This document shows, piece by piece, positions 16,230-17,336 of a stretch of 17,336 nucleotides of DNA. Location of the stretch: NCBI GenBank assembly GCA_946479985.1, contig CAMLIF010000085.1:1-17336 (forward strand), read 5' to 3'. The translations under genes and the position numbers were made by a program. Numbering within the stretch: position 1 is the stretch's first letter; each line of letters begins with the position of its first letter. The notes under the pieces are model-generated. The model searched no databases. It worked only from the letters and a program-made list of their open reading frames with translations, and was not told where the DNA came from. The stretch comes from an uncultured Flavobacteriales bacterium (GTDB lineage Bacteria; Bacteroidota; Bacteroidia; Flavobacteriales; Crocinitomicaceae).

Positions 16230-17336
16230 ATCCTATATAACGCAATTTGTTACGCTGCTTTCGGGGAACACTCTGAGCCAGGCCATTCCTTTTTTGTTTG
16301 CGCCAATTTTAGCACGTTTATTTACAGATGAGGATTTTGCCGTTTTGGCGAATTATTTATCGATAGTTGGATTGTTGGGGATAATAGCTACAGGTCGACT
16401 TGAAACAGCTATCCCGCTTCCTAAAGAAAAGGCTGAAGCTCAGCAGCTGGTTTCCGGAGCGCTCGTGTTTACTGTGATTGTTACGTTGTTGAGCTGTTTG
16501 CTTATTGTTTTTAGAGATGAGATCGGAAATTGGTACAATGACAAATCTTTGGGTGAATTAATGTGGTTTGCCCCGCTTGGAGTTTTGAGTTATGGTATTT
16601 TGGGAATAACAAACGGCTGGTCTTTGCGGAATCAACGCTATAGAAGTATTTCTGCCGGGAAGATCGCCCAATCGTTGGTGAATAATTTAGGAAGTTGTGC
16701 GCTCGGATATTGGGCGTGGGGAGTTCCCGGAATGATTGTGGCGTGGCTTTTATCGCAATATCTCAACAGTGCAGTTTTATTATTTGGCATTACTACTAAA
16801 AGTCAGGATCCGCGCGATAAATTTACTGCCCGTATATTCCGGAGTATTGTTTCCAAATACCGCGATTTTCCATTGATCAATTCCCTGCATGCCTTCACGG
16901 ATATTTTCGCGACACAGTTTTTGTTGTTTTATATCATTACCGTTTACTTCTCAGAGAAAGAACTCGGATTGTTTTTCATGATGCACCGTTATGTGCGTGC
17001 GCCAATTGTTCTTATTACAAGTTCTGTTTCGCAATTATATTATGTAGAAGCGAGTAAAGCAATACAGAACAATACTTCGGCACTTGCAATTGCGATTAAA
17101 ACACTGAAAACAGCAGCTTTATTTGCTATACCTTTTTGTATTGTACTGGTAATTGGTGCACCGGTATTATTTTCCTGGTATTTGGGCCCGGGTTGGAGAC
17201 AAGCAGGTGAATACGCACAGATTCTGGCACCAATGTTCCTATTGTACTTTTTTGTGTCGCCGCTTTCAGGAACACCAATCTTATACAAGAAGCAGCGTAC
17301 GGCCTTTGTAATTAGTGTTCTGGGATATGTGATATC
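16216..17336 (+). CDS. Wzx-type oligosaccharide flippase (second copy, 3' end outside window)
   Basis: An open frame runs from the ATG at 16216 to the window edge (373 codons plus two bases, no stop). The product begins MTQPKSYITQFVTLLSGNTL and is a polytopic membrane protein with about 10 hydrophobic segments visible. It parallels the first flippase: an N-terminal block ending PILARLFTDEDFAVLANYLS, GRLETAIPLPKEKAEA, the middle block KYRDFPLINSLHAFTDIFAT, ITSSVSQLYYVEASKA, and GPGWRQAGEYAQILAPMFL, which lines up with AKWRESGEFAEILVPYLF. It overlaps the polymerase gene by 14 bp, so it is co-translated. It could move a different glycan than the first copy. Confidence 0.88.
   Translation, partial: MTQPKSYITQFVTLLSGNTLSQAIPFLFAPILARLFTDEDFAVLANYLSIVGLLGIIATGRLETAIPLPKEKAEAQQLVSGALVFTVIVTLLSCLLIVFRDEIGNWYNDKSLGELMWFAPLGVLSYGILGITNGWSLRNQRYRSISAGKIAQSLVNNLGSCALGYWAWGVPGMIVAWLLSQYLNSAVLLFGITTKSQDPRDKFTARIFRSIVSKYRDFPLINSLHAFTDIFATQFLLFYIITVYFSEKELGLFFMMHRYVRAPIVLITSSVSQLYYVEASKAIQNNTSALAIAIKTLKTAALFAIPFCIVLVIGAPVLFSWYLGPGWRQAGEYAQILAPMFLLYFFVSPLSGTPILYKKQRTAFVISVLGYVI

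Overview
The window is ordinary chromosome from a Bacteroidota bacterium, most likely a Flavobacteriales-type lineage. The evidence is the RpoC type, the DUF3467 gene, the ZapA / RNase Y gene order, start regions that are A/T-rich and mostly lack Shine-Dalgarno sequences, and Bacteroidota -7 promoter motifs (TAnnTTTG), one with a correctly spaced -33 TTG. I see no tRNA, rRNA, CRISPR array, transposase or integrase.

Layout. (1) 2-3100 (+) is the 3' three quarters of rpoC, closed by a strong intrinsic terminator. (2) 3187-8807 is an accessory block: a small secreted protein (+), a DMT/EamA-type exporter (-), and a tight four-gene minus-strand operon. That operon runs, in transcription order, GNAT acetyltransferase, ornithine/alanine-racemase-family PLP enzyme, MscS-type channel, sodium:solute symporter. 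(3) About 550 bp without a gene (8838-9386) carries several hairpins and palindromes. (4) 9387-10201 (+) holds a DUF3467 protein and a small lipoprotein. (5) 10309-12506 (+) is a cell-envelope / RNA-decay operon: a coiled-coil protein, ZapA and RNase Y. (6) 12506-17336 (+) is a surface polysaccharide cluster that starts inside the RNase Y stop codon: WbpP-like UDP-sugar 4-epimerase, Wzx-type flippase, O-antigen polymerase/ligase-like protein, and a second Wzx-type flippase cut by the window edge.

How the parts work together. The minus-strand operon looks like a transport and modification module for an amino acid or amino-acid-like solute: sodium-coupled uptake, stereo-inversion by a PLP racemase, possible N-acetylation, and a pressure-gated exit. 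This is the most interesting candidate system here, but the substrate cannot be read from sequence. The epimerase, flippases and polymerase would make a UDP-HexNAc precursor, flip lipid-linked repeat units and polymerise them. They appear translationally coupled to the ZapA-RNase Y operon. DUF3467 genes often sit next to rpoC in Bacteroidota; here about 6.3 kb separates them, which suggests the accessory block was inserted.

Limits: everything is read by eye from one window. Substrates, promoters and RNA structures are inferences, and several start codons are ambiguous.
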